A stretch of DNA of 64,000 bases, taken from Flavobacterium hydrophilum. GTDB taxonomy: Bacteria > Bacteroidota > Bacteroidia > Flavobacteriales > Flavobacteriaceae. Positions within the stretch are counted from its first letter, which is position 1. Each line of letters starts with the position of its first letter. The notes below the pieces were generated by a model, which was not told the origin of the DNA, ran no database searches, and saw only the letters and a list, made by a program, of their open reading frames with translations. Both the position numbers and the translations under genes were made by a program. Location of the stretch: assembly GCF_003202405.1 (NCBI RefSeq), contig NZ_QJHL01000001.1, forward strand, positions 1,612,001 through 1,676,000, in the 5' to 3' direction. Below, in pieces: positions 1-9,888 of the stretch.

Positions 1-3000
1 AAAGAATGAAAAATCAAATACCACCAGTGATTTTGACGGAAAATTTTCCATCAAAGTAAACAATCCGAAAACAGCTGTTTTGGTTGTTAAGTTTATTGGT
101 ATGGAAGATATTAGTGTCCCTTTAAATGGACGTACTTCCGGAGTTAACATCGAGATGAAAGAATCGACCAGTGAATTGAATGAGGTAGTCGTAATTGGTT
201 ACGGTACACAAAAACGTGCAAACCTGACAGGTGCTGTTTCCAGTATAAAAGGGACAGTATTAGAAAAAGTTCCAACCAGTTCTGTAGCGGAAGCCTTGGT
301 GGGTAGATTACCGGGTGTTCAGATTACTTCAGCTGATGGTTCTCCGGGTTCTGAAATCATGATACGGGTTCGTGGAGGAGGTTCTATTACTCAGGACAAT
401 GCACCTTTAATCCTGGTTGATGGGTTTGAAGTTGCTACATTAAATGATATTCCGCCAACAGATGTAGAATCGGTAGAAGTATTAAAAGATGCAGCATCAA
501 CAGCTATATATGGTGCGCGTGGTGCTAACGGGGTTATTTTAGTAACTACCAAAAATCCCAAAGTGGGCAGGGTTTCTGTAAATATAAACAGTTATATACA
601 AATGAAAACCTTAGCAAACCGTCTGGATGTAATGGATCCGTATGAATTTGTTATGATGCAGTATGAGAAAGAAAGAGAGAAAACCTCAAATCCGACGGCT
701 TTTTACAATCGTTACGGGCAGGCCAATGAAATGTATATTTACAAAGGAGATAAAGGAGTAGACTGGCAGGACGAAATTTTTGGTACAAACCCAATTACCA
801 AATACCTTGACTTTAGTATAAATGGAGGGAATGAAAAAACCAAGTTTAAGTTTGCAGTAACCAATCAGGATCAGCCAGGGATATTAGTAGGAAGCGGTTT
901 AAAGCAAACTAATATGAACCTGACACTTAATACAAAACTGTCTGATAAATTTACTTTTGAATTCCAGTCTCGTTTTATAAATCAGGAAATTGATGGAAAT
1001 GGTACTGAAGGAGTTAATTTGCTTGATGCGTTACGTCAGGCACCAACACTTGGTTTGCAGGATTATATGACATTACCGGAAGATGATACTTATTTTGATC
1101 CGGAAGATTATTTACCTGTTACACGTTTCAATCCAATACAGGAAGCTGAAAGAAATTATCGTGATCGTACTAAACGTACATTTAATACAGTTGGGGCATT
1201 AACCTGGAATATAATGAAAGGTTTAAGTTTTCGCAGTTCCTTCGGTTTTGAATACCAGTATGAAGAAGACGGTCGTTTTTGGGGGCTTAAAACAAGCAGA
1301 GCAAACGAGAATGGAGGGTTGCCTGTAGTGGGGTGGCAAATGACTCAGAGCCCTCGGACACAATTGAATAATGTGCTTAATTATAACTTCAAAATCAATA
1401 CAGTTCATGATTTTCAGGTTATGGCAGGTCAGGAAATGAAGGATCAGAGAAGTGCTAGTAAGACGTATTACACAGGCTATTTTCCTGAAAATATAACAGC
1501 AGAGAAAGCATTAGATAATCTTGCCTTGGGAAAAGGTTTTAATAACTCGTCAAAAGAAGGTTCTCCTAATAAAATTTCATCCTTCTTTGGTCGTGTAAAT
1601 TATGGTTATGATGACAGGTATCTTGCAACATTTACGATCCGTGCGGATGGTTCGACCAAGTTTGGTCCTGAAAATCGCTGGGGATTCTTTCCGGCAGGAG
1701 CATTTGCCTGGAGAATATCAAATGAAAAATTCTTAAAAGAGAGTACAACCGTTTCAAATTTGAAATTACGTTTGAGTTACGGAGTTTCGGGTAATGACCG
1801 AATTGATGGCGATTTGTACGCAAAATATTATGGTGTTTCACAAGACAGATCTGTAGGTTGGGATGAGCAAAGTCATTACTACTATAACTTTTATAATCCT
1901 ACTGGAAAGAATATCACATATTTAAACAATCCTAATGTAAAATGGGAAACAACTTACACAGCCAATATAGGTGTTGATTTCGGATTTTTTAAAGAACGTC
2001 TTACCGGTAATATCGAATTTTACCAAAATACGGTAAAAGATTTGTTAGTGCCTTCTGATATTCCGGGGTCTTCAGGTTTTAGTAAAATCATGACCAATGT
2101 GGGGCAGACATCTAACAAAGGAGTCGAATTTGCAATTAATGCTAATGTCATTCAGCAAAAAGATTTTCAACTGAATTTAAATTTCAATATTGGATATAAC
2201 AAGAACAGAATTGACGCGCTTTCAACCGGAGAGAATGAATGGATTCTTAGTTCAGCATGGGCAGGTACGCAATTGTTAAATGATGATGATTACCGTGCTT
2301 ATGTAGGCGGTACAAAAGGTTTGATTTACGGTTTTGTTAATGATGGCTTTTATACCATGGATGATTTCGAGTCATTTGATGCAGGTACTAAAACATGGAA
2401 ATTAAAAGAAGGTGTTGCGAATTCAAAAAACTTGTCAGGTGATCCGCGTCCGGGAAATGCTAAATTTAAAAAGCTGACACCTGTTGACCCTTCAGATTCA
2501 AATACGTATGTAATTGGTGCAAACGACAGAAAAGTTATTGGTGATACAAACCCAAAATATTCAGGAGGTTTTGGACTAAATGCAGTTTGGAAAAATTTTG
2601 ATTTCAATACTTTCTTCAATTTTGTATCCGGGTTTGATGTTTTCAACGCAAACAAGGTCATGTTGAGTTCAATGTATCAAAACAACCAAAACAACTTAGG
2701 AATGGAAGTAGGACTGGAAAACCGTTGGAGAAACTTTGATGATATGGGGAACGATCTCCGTTATTCACCGGCACTTTTAGCCGATTTCAATAAAAATGCA
2801 ACGATGTGGAACCCAACATCAATTGGTCGTCCTATTGCTTCGTCTTATGCTGTTGAAGATGGTTCTTTTTTACGATTAAGTACACTTTCTATAGGATATA
2901 CAATTCCGATAGATATCACAAAGAAATTAATATTTAACAAAGTCCGCTTGTATGTAACTGGTACTAATTTGTACGTGTGGACCAATTATTCAGGCTATGA

Positions 3001-3100
3001 TCCGGAAGTTAATCTGTCAACTGGATTAACACCTAACATTGATAACAATGCGTATCCACGAACAAGGAATTACACTTTTGGAGCTCAGTTATCCTTTTAA
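1..3100 (+). CDS. SusC-family TonB-dependent outer membrane transporter (5' partial)
   Basis: Imports oligosaccharides across the outer membrane together with a SusD lipoprotein. The reading frame is open from base 2, so the signal peptide and start lie before the window. The first about 50 visible residues are the end of the carboxypeptidase-like regulatory domain. The plug domain follows, with the family motifs GYGTQKRANLTGAVSS, ILVDGFEV and ATAIYGARGANGVILVTTK, then a long aromatic-rich beta-barrel ending in a typical terminal Phe (GAQLSF). SusD starts 20 bases downstream, the classic susCD order. The enzymes behind it indicate a pectin-derived ligand, which is inference from context. A TTG at 80 could be read as a start, but it would remove the conserved N-terminal domain. 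Confidence 0.95.
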   Translation, partial: KNEKSNTTSDFDGKFSIKVNNPKTAVLVVKFIGMEDISVPLNGRTSGVNIEMKESTSELNEVVVIGYGTQKRANLTGAVSSIKGTVLEKVPTSSVAEALVGRLPGVQITSADGSPGSEIMIRVRGGGSITQDNAPLILVDGFEVATLNDIPPTDVESVEVLKDAASTAIYGARGANGVILVTTKNPKVGRVSVNINSYIQMKTLANRLDVMDPYEFVMMQYEKEREKTSNPTAFYNRYGQANEMYIYKGDKGVDWQDEIFGTNPITKYLDFSINGGNEKTKFKFAVTNQDQPGILVGSGLKQTNMNLTLNTKLSDKFTFEFQSRFINQEIDGNGTEGVNLLDALRQAPTLGLQDYMTLPEDDTYFDPEDYLPVTRFNPIQEAERNYRDRTKRTFNTVGALTWNIMKGLSFRSSFGFEYQYEEDGRFWGLKTSRANENGGLPVVGWQMTQSPRTQLNNVLNYNFKINTVHDFQVMAGQEMKDQRSASKTYYTGYFPENITAEKALDNLALGKGFNNSSKEGSPNKISSFFGRVNYGYDDRYLATFTIRADGSTKFGPENRWGFFPAGAFAWRISNEKFLKESTTVSNLKLRLSYGVSGNDRIDGDLYAKYYGVSQDRSVGWDEQSHYYYNFYNPTGKNITYLNNPNVKWETTYTANIGVDFGFFKERLTGNIEFYQNTVKDLLVPSDIPGSSGFSKIMTNVGQTSNKGVEFAINANVIQQKDFQLNLNFNIGYNKNRIDALSTGENEWILSSAWAGTQLLNDDDYRAYVGGTKGLIYGFVNDGFYTMDDFESFDAGTKTWKLKEGVANSKNLSGDPRPGNAKFKKLTPVDPSDSNTYVIGANDRKVIGDTNPKYSGGFGLNAVWKNFDFNTFFNFVSGFDVFNANKVMLSSMYQNNQNNLGMEVGLENRWRNFDDMGNDLRYSPALLADFNKNATMWNPTSIGRPIASSYAVEDGSFLRLSTLSIGYTIPIDITKKLIFNKVRLYVTGTNLYVWTNYSGYDPEVNLSTGLTPNIDNNAYPRTRNYTFGAQLSF

Positions 3101-3120
3101 TTAAATAAAAATTTAAAATC

Positions 3121-5016
3121 ATGAATAAAAAGATATTATTGAGTGCACTATTTAGTTTCGCTCTGTGTTTTACAGCCTGCGATGATTATCTGGACGTACA
3201 TCCGGCAACCGGATTTACAGAAGCTGAAGTTTTTAGTTCTGAAAGTGAAGTACAATCGGCACTTGCAGGGGTATATACACTTATGCTGACAGACGATGCA
3301 TATTCTAATCGTCTTGCCTTTGTTTTTAATCCAAATACAGATGTAGAGATGGCAGCGGTGAATACTACTGCGGTTAATGTTAACGGTTCTGACATTGCAT
3401 GTTATGAGCCTAAACCGTATTGGACAACGCTGAATTCTACATGGAATACCATGTACAAGATTATCAATAACGCTAATGATGTTATTGCAGGAATTGAAGG
3501 TTCTGATCTTTATAAAACAGCCAGCAAAACTGAACCTTCAAAAATTACGCAGATGTACGGAGAGGCTAAAACAATCCGTGCCATGATATATTTAGATATG
3601 ATCCGAATTTGGGGGGATGTTATTTTTCGTACAAAATCATCAACCGGTGATGAGGATTTTAGAGTAGGAGTTACTGACAGAAATAAAATTCTCGAATTTT
3701 TAATAGACGATTTAAAATCGGTAGAGCCATTAATGCAATATGCAAGTGTAGTAGAGTATGGTACAGAGCGTGCCACAAGAAGTTTTAACCAGGGTTTGAT
3801 TGGTTTACTTGCCCTAACCCGTGGGGGATGGACTTTACGCCCGGATAGCGATCCGTCTAGTATTGGACACATGGTCCGTGGAGAAAATCATGAATTGTAT
3901 TACGATATTGCCATCCAGTATTTAGGAAAAGTAATTAATGAAGGGCAGCATGACCTGAAATTAAGCTACCGTGATTTTTGGATTACCCAGAACAAGCTGG
4001 TAACTCCGGATAATGATGATGTAATGTTTTCATTACCATTATTAAAATCTGTTTCAGGTGAATATGGTTATGCTATTGGTATTCCAATTGTAGAAGGAAG
4101 TCACAATTATGGAAGCGCTTCCGGAAGTCTTAATTTAGCAGGAACCTATTTGTTCTCGTTTGACAGTAAAGATTTGAGACGTGATATTACCTGTGCACCT
4201 TATTCGTATGATGCAACTTTGAAACAGGTAATTCGTCTGGATTTAGCTAAACTGGCTGTTGGAAAATGGTCAAAACTTTATGGAGACCCACAAGGAAGTA
4301 CAAGTCAGAAAGGAACCGGTGTCAACTATTCATGGATGCGATTTGCAGATGTACTATTGATGTATGCAGAAGCTGTAAACGAACGATTTGGTCCTCGTCA
4401 GGATGCTCAGGAAGCTTTAAAAAGAGTACGCCGCAGAGCATTCAGTCCGGCGGACTGGGCCACAAAAGTAGATAGCTATGTTTCTTCAAAATCAAATCCG
4501 GATCTGTTTTTTCAGGCAATTATGGATGAACGTGCCTGGGAACTTGGTGGAGAAAGCAAGCGTAAATTTGACTTAGCCCGCTGGAATAAATACAGCGAGG
4601 TAATTTATAATCAATACAACAAATTTGTGAACTGGGGTAAAGTAGCCAATGGCGCTTATGTTCCGGGTGTAGACAATGTCCCGGGAAGTGTGTATTGGAA
4701 AGAGATTCCGAATCCGGACGCTAATAACCCAAGTAAAACAATTTTAGATATCAAAGGAATTGATCCGGTTTTACAAGCAAAACCTGCAGGTTATACAGAA
4801 ACGGTTTTTGCAACAAAATGGTATGCCTTAAATAACGATACTCAGGCTTATGAGCCAAACAACGATGTGAAGTGGAGTTTTAGAGGTTTCATAAATTTCA
4901 ATAACGCTTCAAGTGTGTCTCCTACTGCTCCATTACGTTATTTATGCCCTTATCCGGCTAAAGTGATTTCGGATCATCGCGGGGCTATTCAGAATTATTA
5001 TGGTTTTAACTATTAA
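3121..5016 (+). CDS. SusD/RagB-family glycan-binding outer membrane lipoprotein
   Basis: Lid subunit that binds glycan over the SusC barrel. It has a lipoprotein signal with lipobox FTAC and the modified cysteine at residue 20, followed by the usual YLDVHP start of mature SusD proteins. The family signatures IRIWGDVIF (about residue 160) and the C-terminal DERAWELGGESKRKFDLARW block are present. At 631 residues it is at the long end of the family. It sits 20 bases after susC and 12 bases before the next lipoprotein gene, so the three are surely co-transcribed. Confidence 0.95.
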   Translation: MNKKILLSALFSFALCFTACDDYLDVHPATGFTEAEVFSSESEVQSALAGVYTLMLTDDAYSNRLAFVFNPNTDVEMAAVNTTAVNVNGSDIACYEPKPYWTTLNSTWNTMYKIINNANDVIAGIEGSDLYKTASKTEPSKITQMYGEAKTIRAMIYLDMIRIWGDVIFRTKSSTGDEDFRVGVTDRNKILEFLIDDLKSVEPLMQYASVVEYGTERATRSFNQGLIGLLALTRGGWTLRPDSDPSSIGHMVRGENHELYYDIAIQYLGKVINEGQHDLKLSYRDFWITQNKLVTPDNDDVMFSLPLLKSVSGEYGYAIGIPIVEGSHNYGSASGSLNLAGTYLFSFDSKDLRRDITCAPYSYDATLKQVIRLDLAKLAVGKWSKLYGDPQGSTSQKGTGVNYSWMRFADVLLMYAEAVNERFGPRQDAQEALKRVRRRAFSPADWATKVDSYVSSKSNPDLFFQAIMDERAWELGGESKRKFDLARWNKYSEVIYNQYNKFVNWGKVANGAYVPGVDNVPGSVYWKEIPNPDANNPSKTILDIKGIDPVLQAKPAGYTETVFATKWYALNNDTQAYEPNNDVKWSFRGFINFNNASSVSPTAPLRYLCPYPAKVISDHRGAIQNYYGFNY

Positions 5017-5028
5017 ATTGAATTACAT

Positions 5029-6681
5029 ATGAAAAATTCAAAAAGAGCTATTTATATTTTATCATTCCTCAGCATGATTTTGCTTGGAGGAATGTTAAAC
5101 TCCTGCCAGCAGGACGAATTTGCTTACGCAAAGGTCGGAGATTTGTTTCAGCCTAAGTTTGTACTGACTGCACCTGTAGTTAAAAGTAATTCTATTGCAG
5201 TAGTATGGTACAAAGTAAACGATGCTGTTTCCTATACGGTAGAATTGCATTTGGATAATTACTACTCCAGTCTGTTCAAGTCGTATACGATTACAGATAC
5301 ACAAATTTTAATGGATGATATTCCGTATAAAACGCAGTTCTATATTAGGGTTCGTGCGAATAGCGATAACCCTCAGTTTAATTCGCAATGGGCCTATACA
5401 AATGCTTTAACAGAAGAGCGTCCGACGTATGCCCATATATTACAGCCTGTTGAGAAGGTAAATATTACTGAAACTGAAGTTACTGTAAGCTGGACAGTAG
5501 ATGCGGCAAACCCAGTAGACAGTATTTCTGTTGCACCGGCACAGTCTAAGGAAATTCCGGCTGTAGGACGTAAATTGACACCGTCAGAAATAAGTCTTGG
5601 GCAGGCTAAAATTGAAGGTCTTGAAAAAAGTACAGCCTACAATGTAAATGTTTACGACAATAATAAGCCACGTGTTTATGACAGACCATACAATCAGGTT
5701 AGTTTTCGTTCGGCAGGACCATCACCAGGACAGATTTTGGTTATGAAAGGGGATGATTTAGATGCATTGTTGAAAAAAAACAATACTGACGCAACAATTC
5801 CGGAAGGAACAGAATACTTCCTGGAAGCAGGTTCGTTATTTAAGATTACGCCATTTACGATTTCAAAAGGTTTTAAACTTACTGGTGGTACACAGGGAGC
5901 TAAGCCTCAAATTGAGATGAACGGAAACTGGAATATTACCGAAGGATCATTTTTAACCTCATTAGCGTTTGAAAACATTCGTTTTTATCAGACAATTGAT
6001 GCCAGTTACTTCTTCAACAGTGGAACTTCATGGACAATTGGAGAAGTTTCAATCTACAACTGTGATTTCAATAATTTTAAACGCGGTTTCTGGAGACATC
6101 AGGGAAGCGGAAAATACAAAGAAGTAGGAAATTTTGAAATGACATATTGTACTTTGGATGAAGTAGGAGGTCATTCCGGAACCTATGGTACCTTTGTTCT
6201 CGGTTCTGCCGGAGCAGACAATTTTAAAAGAGCAGTTTTCAACAATTGTACTTTCATGAGAGACTATTATGGCACAACCAATAATGCATACAACTTTAAA
6301 AATCTGTTCGATTATGGTACGTCTACTTATCCAATTTATTTAGAATACAGCAACATAACGATTTATGATTATGCTTATAATCGTTCCTTAATTAATATGC
6401 CGGCAGCCGTAGGATCTACGTTAGTTTTCAAAAATGTATTATTAGCATCTGCTTGTGGTAAAATAATTCAGGCAATTGCCGCAGGTAGTACAGCTACATA
6501 TAGCAATAATTACACTACTACAAATTATTTGCTGGGACCTGCGAGTATTCAGGGTACCGCATTAGGAATAAGTGCATTAGACTTATTCGTGAATCCAAAA
6601 GCAGGTGATTTAACAATTAAAGATGCCAATTCCCCTATCGTTACCAACAAGGTAGGAGATACCAGATGGCTTCCTAAATAA
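5029..6681 (+). CDS. SusE-position surface lipoprotein with FN3 and beta-helix domains (DUF4957/DUF5123-like)
   Basis: Probable surface glycan-binding protein of the pectin locus. A lipoprotein signal ends in LNSC with the cysteine at residue 26. Residues about 40-230 look like two fibronectin type III-like domains (the second holds VNITETEVTVSWTVD). Residues about 240-550 form a repetitive, Asn-rich right-handed beta-helix with no visible pectate lyase catalytic set. This fits the DUF4957/DUF5123 proteins that often follow susCD in pectin loci. A non-catalytic binding role is inferred from position and architecture; a divergent lyase cannot be ruled out. A strong terminator follows. Confidence 0.75.
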   Translation: MKNSKRAIYILSFLSMILLGGMLNSCQQDEFAYAKVGDLFQPKFVLTAPVVKSNSIAVVWYKVNDAVSYTVELHLDNYYSSLFKSYTITDTQILMDDIPYKTQFYIRVRANSDNPQFNSQWAYTNALTEERPTYAHILQPVEKVNITETEVTVSWTVDAANPVDSISVAPAQSKEIPAVGRKLTPSEISLGQAKIEGLEKSTAYNVNVYDNNKPRVYDRPYNQVSFRSAGPSPGQILVMKGDDLDALLKKNNTDATIPEGTEYFLEAGSLFKITPFTISKGFKLTGGTQGAKPQIEMNGNWNITEGSFLTSLAFENIRFYQTIDASYFFNSGTSWTIGEVSIYNCDFNNFKRGFWRHQGSGKYKEVGNFEMTYCTLDEVGGHSGTYGTFVLGSAGADNFKRAVFNNCTFMRDYYGTTNNAYNFKNLFDYGTSTYPIYLEYSNITIYDYAYNRSLINMPAAVGSTLVFKNVLLASACGKIIQAIAAGSTATYSNNYTTTNYLLGPASIQGTALGISALDLFVNPKAGDLTIKDANSPIVTNKVGDTRWLPK

Positions 6682-6705
6682 ATATTGTTGGTTAATTGTT
6701 TAGTT

Positions 6706-6740
6706 AAAAAAGGAGTATCCTAACCCCGGATACTCCTTTT
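6706..6740 (+). terminator. Intrinsic terminator after the susCDE-like genes
   Basis: A perfect 9-base stem, GGAGTATCC paired with GGATACTCC, around a TAACCCC loop, preceded by A's and followed by TTTT. It separates the transporter and binding genes from the enzymes. Confidence 0.85.
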
Positions 6741-6814
6741 CCTACCATGTTTTTTCTACCACTGACGCCTCAGACAATTTAGTCTGGAGATAATCAGTAC
6801 CAATTATTATATGA

Positions 6815-6833
6815 ATGTTTTTAGTAAAAACAT
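6815..6833. promoter_or_regulatory. 19-bp odd palindrome upstream of the GH43 gene
   Basis: ATGTTTTTA-G-TAAAAACAT is a perfect palindrome around a single central base, ending 21 bases before the GH43 start. It could be a regulator operator controlling the enzyme operon or a weak hairpin. I found no second copy elsewhere in the window. Confidence 0.4.
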
Positions 6834-6854
6834 GTTGATTAAATACTTTTTAAA

Positions 6855-8504
6855 ATGAAATTAAAACAATTATTGCTGTCCCTAAGTTTGACAGTTTGTA
6901 CAATGGGAGCGAATGCTCAGGTTTGGAATGCCGATTTAGGAAACGGAAAGTACAAGAACCCAATTTTACATGTTGACTACTCCGATCCGGATGTATGTGC
7001 AGGTAAAGATGGGTATTATATGACCGCTTCAAGCTTTAACAGTTCTCCGGGACTTCCAATTCTGCATTCAAATGACCTCGTCAACTGGGAAATAATTGGA
7101 TATGCATTACAAAATCAGTTTCCTTTAGAACATTATCGAACCGTTAGGCATGGCGATGGGGTTTGGGCTCCTTCAATCCGTTATTATAATGGTGAATATT
7201 ATATTTATTGGGGCGATCCTGACTTTGGAATCTATATGGTTAAAACCAAAGACCCTGCTGGTACTTGGGACGAGCCAGTATTAGTAAAAGAAGCAAAAGG
7301 AATTATTGATACCTGCCCGTTTTGGGATGAAGACGGAAAAGCCTATCTGTCTTATGCTTTTGCAGGCAGTCGCGCCAATGTAAAGACTGTTTTAATGATA
7401 TCCGAAATGAACCCGGATGGTACTAAACTAATCGGAAATCCGTCAATGGTTTTTGACGGACATAATGGTCACACTACCGTCGAAGGATCCAAAATGTACA
7501 AGCGTGACGGTTACTATTGGGTTATGGCTCCTGCCGGGGGTGTAAAACCGGGCTGGCAACTAGCTATGCGTTCTAAAAACGTTTGGGGACCTTATGAATC
7601 TAAAATTGTTTTGCATCAGGGTAATACCGCTATGAACGGACCGCATCAGGGAGGATATATTGAAACGCCAAACGGAGACGGATGGTTCATCCATTTTCAG
7701 GATCGTTGGGCTTATGGACGTATCGTAAACCTGCAACCTGTTACGTGGAAAAACGGCTGGCCAATTATGGGAAAAGACACCAATAATGATGGTATTGGAG
7801 AACCGGTTATGGAATGGACAAAACCTAATGTAGGGAAAAATTATCCTGCAACACCTCAAGTTTGTTCTGATGAATTTAATGGTCACCAATTTGGATTGCA
7901 GTGGCAATGGCAGGCAAATCAAAATCCGGCAAAACACTGGGGCTGGTCATCGGCTAATCTTGGGTTTATGCGTTTGAACTGTATTCCTCGTGATGAAAAC
8001 GTCAAAACGCTGTGGATGATGCCTAATCTCCTATTGCAAAAATTTCCTGCTCCGGATTTCACCGCTACGGCAAAACTTACTTTTGAAGTAAATCCAGAGG
8101 CAAAAGAATGCGGAACTGGTCTTGTCATTTTTGGTGAAGATTATGCATACATCGCTATCGAGCAGGATGCTGCAGGTAAACTGAAACTGGTTCAGCGTTT
8201 AATAAAAAATGCCCGCACATCAAAAGATGTTGAAACCGAAGCAGCCTCAGTTGCTATCGATCAAAAAGCGGTTTATTTAAGAGCTAAGGTTGAAATGGTA
8301 CAAAACAAAGAACCTTTTGATTCAAAAGTTACTTTTTATTACAGTACAGATGGAAAAACTTTCAAAGCTTTTGGAAAACCTTTCAAACCTGCTGCCGGAC
8401 GCTGGGTAGGAGCAAAAATTGGATTGTTTGCAACAGGAACAAAATCCGTTAATGACAGCAGTTATGCAGATTATGATTGGTTTAGAGTAGAAGAAAATAA
8501 GTAA
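6855..8504 (+). CDS. Glycoside hydrolase family 43 (arabinofuranosidase/xylosidase type) with C-terminal beta-sandwich
   Basis: Predicted secreted exo-enzyme trimming arabinose or xylose from pectin side chains. A signal peptide ends in ANAQ at about residue 22. The five-bladed beta-propeller follows, with the general base in YSDPDVC, the WAPSIRYYNGEYYIYWG blade, the transition-state Asp in DTCPFWDEDGKAYL and the general acid Glu in EGSKMYKRDGYY. Residues about 340-549 are a beta-sandwich of the kind found behind GH43 subfamily 12-like enzymes (GH43_C2/DUF1349-like). All three catalytic acids are present. Exact sugar specificity cannot be read from sequence alone. Confidence 0.9.
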   Translation: MKLKQLLLSLSLTVCTMGANAQVWNADLGNGKYKNPILHVDYSDPDVCAGKDGYYMTASSFNSSPGLPILHSNDLVNWEIIGYALQNQFPLEHYRTVRHGDGVWAPSIRYYNGEYYIYWGDPDFGIYMVKTKDPAGTWDEPVLVKEAKGIIDTCPFWDEDGKAYLSYAFAGSRANVKTVLMISEMNPDGTKLIGNPSMVFDGHNGHTTVEGSKMYKRDGYYWVMAPAGGVKPGWQLAMRSKNVWGPYESKIVLHQGNTAMNGPHQGGYIETPNGDGWFIHFQDRWAYGRIVNLQPVTWKNGWPIMGKDTNNDGIGEPVMEWTKPNVGKNYPATPQVCSDEFNGHQFGLQWQWQANQNPAKHWGWSSANLGFMRLNCIPRDENVKTLWMMPNLLLQKFPAPDFTATAKLTFEVNPEAKECGTGLVIFGEDYAYIAIEQDAAGKLKLVQRLIKNARTSKDVETEAASVAIDQKAVYLRAKVEMVQNKEPFDSKVTFYYSTDGKTFKAFGKPFKPAAGRWVGAKIGLFATGTKSVNDSSYADYDWFRVEENK

Positions 8505-8520
8505 TATAAAAATAAAAAGT

Positions 8521-8609
8521 TGTCAGGCTGAGCGGAGTAGAAGCCCTTTCCGTTTAAAACTCTTCGACTTAGTTTATCCTGAGCGAAGCCGAATGGGCTC
8601 AGGATGACA
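8521..8609. repeat. REP-like palindromic intergenic element
   Basis: The ends TGTCAGGCTGAGCG and GGCTCAGGATGACA are imperfect inverted repeats. The inside contains TCCTGAGCGAAGCCGAA, the core of a widespread Bacteroidota intergenic repeat. It sits between the GH43 and GH105 genes and may act as a terminator or mRNA-processing hairpin. Confidence 0.7.
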
Positions 8610-8650
8610 TTGATTTCTAAAAGTATAAATATACTTTACTCAAATAAAAT

Positions 8651-9871
8651 ATGATACGTAAAATCAAATATTGTGTTCTCTCTTTGGTAGTTTTCCATTT
8701 GGTTTCATTTGCACAATCAAAACCAAAGGACAATCAAATTTCTCCAATTGAGTGGGCGAAGAAAATGGCAGATTCTGACCAGAAACGGGTTCCAAATCCG
8801 GTATTCCTGGATGGGGTAAAATATCCCAAATGGAATTACACCAACGGTCTGGTAGCACTTGCTAATCAGGAATTGTATTATTATACCAAAGAACAAAAAT
8901 ACTGGGAGTACGGCCTGAGTTATGCCGATCAGCTGATTGATAAAGACGGTAAAATTCTGGGTGGTTACGAACTCGAAAAGTACAGTCTGGATTTAATAAA
9001 CTCCGGAAAAATACTTTTTGAAATTTATAAAAAAACAAAGGAAGAACGATACAAAACAGCCATGGATGTACTCCACAAACAGTTGGAGGGTCATCCAAGA
9101 AACTCTGATGGTGGCTATTGGCACAAAAAAAGTTATCCATGGCAGATGTGGCTGGATGGCGTTTATATGGCAGACCCCTTTTCTGCTCAATATGGAGCGG
9201 TTTTTAATGTTCCGAAAGCTATTGATGATGCTATTTTGCAGGCAGAACTAATTCAAAAACACACTTTCGATTCAAAAACCGGACTGAATTTTCATGGTTA
9301 TGACGAAAAGAAGGAACAGTTCTGGGCCAATAAAGAAACAGGACGTTCCTCACATATATGGGGACGTGCGCAAGGCTGGTATTGTATGGCTTTGGTAGAT
9401 ATTTTAGATTTTGTCCCGGCTAATCATCCTAAGCGAAAAGAGTTGATAAAGATTGTCCAAAAAGTATTCACAGCAGTTCTCAAAGCTCAGGAAAAAGATT
9501 CAGGAGTCTGGTGGCAGGTAATGGATCAGCCTGAAAGAAAAGGCAATTATCTTGAATCTACCTGCTCGACTATGTTTGTTTATTCTTTTGCGAAAGCCTA
9601 TAGAAAAGGATATGTAGGAACTAAGTTTCTAAAGTCTGCCAGAATCGGTTTTAACGGAATTCTGAAGCAATTCATAAAAGATAATCCGGATGGAACAATT
9701 TCTATTGCAAAATGCTGTGCCGTTGCAGGATTAGGAGGGAAAAATCCCCAGGACCGTGATGGATCATTCGAATATTATATTTCAGAACCTATCAGAGATG
9801 ATGATGCGAAAGCTGTTGGTCCGTTTATTATGGCGGGTGTCGAATTGCAAATGATTTTGGATAATAAATAG
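8651..9871 (+). CDS. GH105 unsaturated rhamnogalacturonyl/galacturonyl hydrolase
   Basis: Removes the unsaturated uronic acid that lyases leave at the non-reducing end of pectin oligosaccharides. There is a signal peptide at residues 1-21 (cleavage near SFAQS). The (alpha/alpha)6-barrel signatures are GGYWHKKSYPWQMWLDGVYM with the predicted catalytic Asp, FHGYDE, and RAQGWYCMALVDIL where relatives usually have WGRGNGWY. Length 406 is normal for secreted members. It sits directly upstream of GH28 (17-base gap), which fits stepwise degradation of PL1 products. GH88 is the closest alternative family. Confidence 0.9.
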   Translation: MIRKIKYCVLSLVVFHLVSFAQSKPKDNQISPIEWAKKMADSDQKRVPNPVFLDGVKYPKWNYTNGLVALANQELYYYTKEQKYWEYGLSYADQLIDKDGKILGGYELEKYSLDLINSGKILFEIYKKTKEERYKTAMDVLHKQLEGHPRNSDGGYWHKKSYPWQMWLDGVYMADPFSAQYGAVFNVPKAIDDAILQAELIQKHTFDSKTGLNFHGYDEKKEQFWANKETGRSSHIWGRAQGWYCMALVDILDFVPANHPKRKELIKIVQKVFTAVLKAQEKDSGVWWQVMDQPERKGNYLESTCSTMFVYSFAKAYRKGYVGTKFLKSARIGFNGILKQFIKDNPDGTISIAKCCAVAGLGGKNPQDRDGSFEYYISEPIRDDDAKAVGPFIMAGVELQMILDNK

Positions 9872-9888
9872 TTTTAAAACAATTAATT

